Of a stretch of 64,000 bases of DNA, positions 60,325-64,000 are shown in pieces. The stretch lies in the NCBI GenBank assembly GCA_029891385.1, contig CM057230.1, forward strand, positions 54,105,414 through 54,169,413. Direction: 5' to 3'. The DNA comes from Erythroxylum novogranatense (lineage: Eukaryota; Streptophyta; Magnoliopsida; Malpighiales; Erythroxylaceae). Positions within the stretch are counted from its first letter, which is position 1, and every line of letters begins with the position of its first letter. The translations under genes were made by a program, and so were the position numbers. The notes below the pieces were generated by a model that was given only the letters and a program-made list of their open reading frames with translations, was not told the DNA's origin and did no database searches.

Positions 60325-62420
60325 CCCTCCACATAAGCTTTAAAACATAATCCTTTAAGTAAACTTCCAAAACTGCCCCTATACTTTATTTCAATTCATG
60401 CTTACTTTAGGACATTTTTCTCATCATCAAATTGAAGGAATTTGCCAAAACTTCATTATAAAGAAATGTTCTTCATTGTCTTAATTTCATAACTCCACCA
60501 AAATCATTTAATTTGGAGCACTACATCAAAAGTTATGCTCCAAACATTTTGAGTACGTCCTATGCTAAAATATTTTCCAGCACGTTATTTTCCATCCAAA
60601 TATTGACATCCTTAAAGACTAAATTGAAACTTAAGTCCTTCTGAACATTTGTAGCTCTATTTCTCTAGTTTAATCCAAATTAAGAATCACCTCATTTGGA
60701 TTAGTAGAACAAAAGTTATGGCCAAAATACTTTCAGATTTTTCTAATCCAAGACTGAACACTAATCCGAAATTCAATTCAGAAATTGAAAGTCTTAGGGG
60801 CTAAATTGAAATTTAATTCCTTCATATGATTTGTAGCCCCATGTCTCAATTTTATTTTTCCTCAAGAATCACTTCAATCGGATCTCCACAGATCCCGAAT
60901 TTCGCAAAAGACTGAACCATGCTCAGAAAATTTTCTAACTCACTTTGATTGAATCAATCACCCTCAATTTAATCTCATAAAAATACAAATTTTCTCTGAG
61001 AATGTAGATAATTGTCTTAGGAATTCAACGCTTCGAAAACCATGTCAATCGGATGTCGGGTGGAAAAGTTATAAGCAAAAGATTGAAGAGGGGTCATATT
61101 TCCTATAATAAGGAAATAATAATTAAATAATTAAAAATAAAAATTAATTAATAATAAAAATTTGATCTCACGAGGGCGAGATTGCTCCTGCAAAATTTTT
61201 CTTTTTTCTTTTTTTTAATATATATATATCCGAATTTTTCAAAAATCATATCTTTTGTTTCCGAATTTCAAATTTGACAAATTTGGTATCAATTGAAATA
61301 TTAAAGGAAGCTCTACAATTTTTATGAAGAACTCAAAACTCAATTTTGTCTCTAAAGGGGTCAAAAATCTAATCAAAAAGACTACCCCTATTTAATGTAT
61401 CCCCAAACAGTGGTCAACTTTGAAAATTTCTATCTTTCATTTCCAAAGTCCCAAAATTTTACACTTTATATCAATGCAAAGATCATAAAGTCACCTACAA
61501 CTTTCATGAAGGACAGAGAAATCAATTTGACCTTTAAAGAAGTCAAATTTCAATCAAAAGTTCTGTCCTCTAATAATCATGCTAAACAGTAATAGAAACT
61601 TCCAAAAATCATAACTTCACATTCCATGATCCAAAAATTGCATACTTTATATCAAACTAAAGATCACATCAAAATCTTCAACTTTCATGAAGGACTTAAA
61701 GGCTAATTCAACCTCTAACTAGGTCAATTTTTCAGTCAAAGATTATGCCAGAATATGTGTCATCCTAAAGCACATCCAAACTTTACAATTTCATATCTTT
61801 TAATTCTCACATCCGCTAATTGTATTTTCTTGTACAGCTTTCATGTTGACCGCTTACTCTAATTCAAACCAAATCAATACAGAATTTGGCTTTAAAGCAG
61901 TACACACAAAATTATTCTTAATAGCATAATTCAAAGTAAAATAATAGTTAACTTTGACTGATCATAATTTTCACTCTCGATATCGAAAAATATTTAACTT
62001 TATGACAACAGAAAGCTCTCAACAGAAGCTACAAGTTTCATGAAGATTATTTTCTCAAATTCTGCCTAAATTAAAAAGTCAACTCTCTATGACCAAAAAG
62101 TCAAAATTTTCTTAATTCTTCATATTCTCACACTTTTTCTCTTTATTTCTTGATTTTCAACTTAATTTTCAATCAACTCATTCACTTTAACTTTTATAAA
62201 CCATACAAATCTATTTAAATCTCAAAGTCATCATAATCTATCAGCTCCTTTTCTCATCAATTTTCTTGAAACATAAACACATCTATTACAAACTTCATAT
62301 ACAAACTTACTTATTTCATACTTTTTATATTTCTAAAATTTACTTAAAGATCGGGGTCCAACAGCTCAGCAGCACATTACATTAGTCTATAATTATCTCA
62401 TCTTAATTCAAACTCAAGCT
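60325..62420. repeat. LTR-derived sequence with modules in opposing orientation
   Basis: From 60380 to 61080, module phrases read on the plus strand (CTTCATATGATTTGTAG). From 61300 to 62060 they read on the minus strand (CAACTTTCATGAAG on plus). Between them lies an AT-rich gap and the motif CTCACGAGGGCGAG (61167-61180). Reading outward from that gap, the sequence corresponds to LTR A around 42180-42480. The terminal TG/CA ends were not found, so the limits of this LTR are unknown. Confidence 0.55.
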
Positions 62421-63175
62421 TACGTCTGTCTCTCTCTATGAGTCATTAGTTGCAAGCCTTTTCTCTCTCTAGCTCTCGTTCTTCTTGTTCATATAAATTT
62501 GTCACAGGACGGCCATTTCTTGCACCAACTTGAGATATCATTTTCCTCAAATGTTCTTTCTTCGAGGTTTCTTGTTTACATCTTTCTTTCTTGTTCGTTG
62601 ATCCCATCCGTGCACACAAGAAACTTTTGTCCATGAGAGTACAAGAGCGTGAATCTGGCAAATGTGTGTATCTTGTTTCCAGCTTTAGTTTCCAAGAAAT
62701 GCACCTCTGTTTTTTTGTCTAACATGAAATGAAGCTAGAAGAATGTGTTTCAGTGTTCTATATGTTAGTTGAAGGGGATTGAAATGAGAATAAAGAAGTG
62801 GAAAACACAGTAGAGAGAGAGGTAGTAAATATGAGTTTCAGATTTTTAAGCTTTGAAGTATAAGTGTGATTCCATTTTGTTTAAAAACTATATGGAGTGT
62901 AGAAATGCATTATTAATAAGTTAGAAGAATTTAAGTTGAAAAAGTACAAATGAGGATTTAGTGGAAGTAGAAGCAGTAGTGAACGAAGAAGAGAAGTTAG
63001 AAAAGTTAGCATTAATATGAAACTTCCTTGATTAAACTGTATTGATCTAAGAAGATTTTAACAAAATTTTCTTCATAAAAGTTGTATATCTTTCTTTTAT
63101 ATTTTTTATTAATATAAATTTTGCAATTTTTGGAGTTCTGGATCAAAAGTTATGGAGGTTTGAAGTTGGATATGC
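62421..63175. other. Unassigned DNA, pyrimidine-rich then AT-rich
   Basis: A minus-strand open frame of 71 codons (62446-62661) is Lys/Glu/Arg-rich and unrecognised. The CT-rich composition (TCTCTCTCT, TTCTTTC) explains it without invoking a gene. The stretch at 63030-63170 is another LTR-type module (CTTCATAAAAGTTGTATATC, then AAAAGTTATGGAGG). Confidence 0.35.
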
Positions 63176-63187
63176 GACTAAGAAAAT

Positions 63188-63395
63188 TCAGATTTTCGTA
63201 TGAAAGTCGTTATCGTGCAAATCCACGATAGCGACTTTGAAGGCTTAAAAGTGAAAGTCACTATCATGCACATGCACGATAGAGAATTTGAATATTTTAG
63301 GTGAAATTCGCGATTGTGTACAAGCACGATTGCGACTTTGAAAGGTTGATGGTGATCATCGCGATCGTGCACATGCACTATTGTGAGTTTGGAAT
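63188..63395 (+). repeat. Four tandem hairpin-forming units of about 57 bp
   Basis: Each unit holds an imperfect inverted repeat, the clearest being GTCGTTATCGTG with CACGATAGCGAC around a six-base loop (63207-63236). The next units are centred near 63269, 63325 and 63376 with progressively altered stems (GTCACTATCATG/CACGATAG; CGATTGTG/CACGATTGCG; CGCGATCGTG/CACTATTGTG). The array is bracketed by LTR modules that point toward it. Confidence 0.85.
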
Positions 63396-63419
63396 GGTGG
63401 GAGGCTGATGAACATCCGA

Positions 63420-63930
63420 CGGTCTTTTAGTTATATCTTCTTCATTTGACCTCCAAATGACTTGAGAGTTAAACCATTGGACTCGTAAGCATTGATCTAC
63501 CTTTCCACAAAAAATCATAGCCATCTGAATTGAATTGAGAGAGATTGAGTGATAAACGTGGATAGGTCTGACTAGTATGCTCTCACACAATCTTTGTCCT
63601 TACATCTCACGCCTGTGACTTCTCACCCTCACCCCTGTGATTCATGCACGCCCGTGATTTTTCCTTCTCACCCCCATGAGTGTTAATTAATAGACACTCA
63701 CAACCTTATTTGTCACATCAAAAAATTCTACTCTTTAATTGTTAGCTATGACTGGCTGTGTATTCGAGAGTAGTTGCAAGTTGAATAGTCTTGCTTCTTT
63801 TGATAATAACTTCTTCTTTAGACCTCCAATTGACTTGATTACTGAGAAAATTGATTTCTAACACATTATTCCACCTCTACATAAAAATTGTTAGCATTCT
63901 AAATTGATTTGAAAAAGATTGATTGAATAA
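63420..63930. repeat. Direct repeat of an LTR module, about 350 bp apart
   Basis: CTTCTTCATTTGACCTCCAA at about 63440 recurs as CTTCTTCTTTAGACCTCCAA at about 63812. Each is followed by similar text for about 120 bases, ending in AGAGATTGAGTGATAAACGTGG or AAGATTGATTGAATAAAAGTGG. Between them, at 63605-63680, lies a run of short units like CACGCCTGTGA/CACCCCTGTGA/CACGCCCGTGA with self-complementary TCAC...GTGA ends. Confidence 0.7.
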
Positions 63931-64000
63931 AAGTGGGGGAATCTGTTGGAATAGTATGAACTGGTGTTATTTTACTGAACATATTTCGATATTTTGATTA

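Noticed and set aside
62446..62661. Lys/Glu-rich open frame considered as a gene
   Set aside because: It is explained by a CT-rich stretch read on the other strand, lies among LTR-derived repeats and has no recognisable motif.

Overview
This is a 64 kb, AT-rich piece of plant nuclear DNA, almost certainly from a eudicot. The evidence is three intact intron-bearing or secreted-peptide genes of plant-specific type, plus a dense bed of plant transposable elements: Copia, chromovirus-like Gypsy, hAT, PIF/Harbinger-like, Mutator-like, CACTA and SINE. The species cannot be named from the sequence alone.

Intact genes are few. (1) DCP5, the mRNA decapping/P-body scaffold of the LSM14 family, minus strand, eight coding exons from 12258 down to 8050, 623 aa. 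(2) An IDA-like (IDL) secreted peptide precursor, plus strand, 23236-23520, with a TATA box at 22873 and a tandemly duplicated leader. (3) A two-exon NUDT1-type Nudix hydrolase, minus strand, 46917 to 46362, 149 aa. They sit in unrelated pathways (mRNA turnover, peptide signalling, nucleotide or diphosphate clean-up) and nothing suggests that they work together.

Layout from left to right: 1-740 is the tail of a Gypsy-type LTR. 1.7-2.5 kb is a decayed retrotransposon ORF. 2.8-4.7 kb has an inverted repeat, a three-copy tRNA-derived SINE cluster and a decayed hAT transposase. 5.9-7.1 kb is a long-TIR, Mutator-like element. 8.0-12.4 kb is DCP5. 13.0-13.9 kb is a CACTA-type fragment. 14.9-15.3 kb is an AAT microsatellite and a SINE tail. 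15.85-20.43 kb is a structurally complete, very young but coding-defective Copia element. 22.9-23.5 kb is the IDL gene. 25.4-30.7 kb is a decayed Copia element. 32.65-37.06 kb is an inverted relative of it, split by a Harbinger-like element carrying a piece of an RPB1 (RNA polymerase II largest subunit) gene. 37-44 kb is an unreadable interval ending in a Gypsy pol tail and a 4.2 kb LTR. 44.6-45.3 kb is an ATT-rich repeat. 45.4-46.0 kb holds gene fragments, and 46.4-46.9 kb the Nudix gene. 47.5-49.0 kb has a hAT MITE and fragments of a membrane-protein gene and an AP2/ERF gene. 49.5-64 kb is a nest of giant chromovirus-like LTRs, including two solo LTRs with clear 5 bp target-site duplications.

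The most interesting material is in the repeats: the transposon-borne RPB1 fragment with its intron and three nonsense codons, placed in time by an empty-site comparison inside this window; and an apparent structural slot in the giant LTRs that is filled by a different palindromic or minisatellite array in each LTR. All functional calls rest on reading the sequence; no database search was run.
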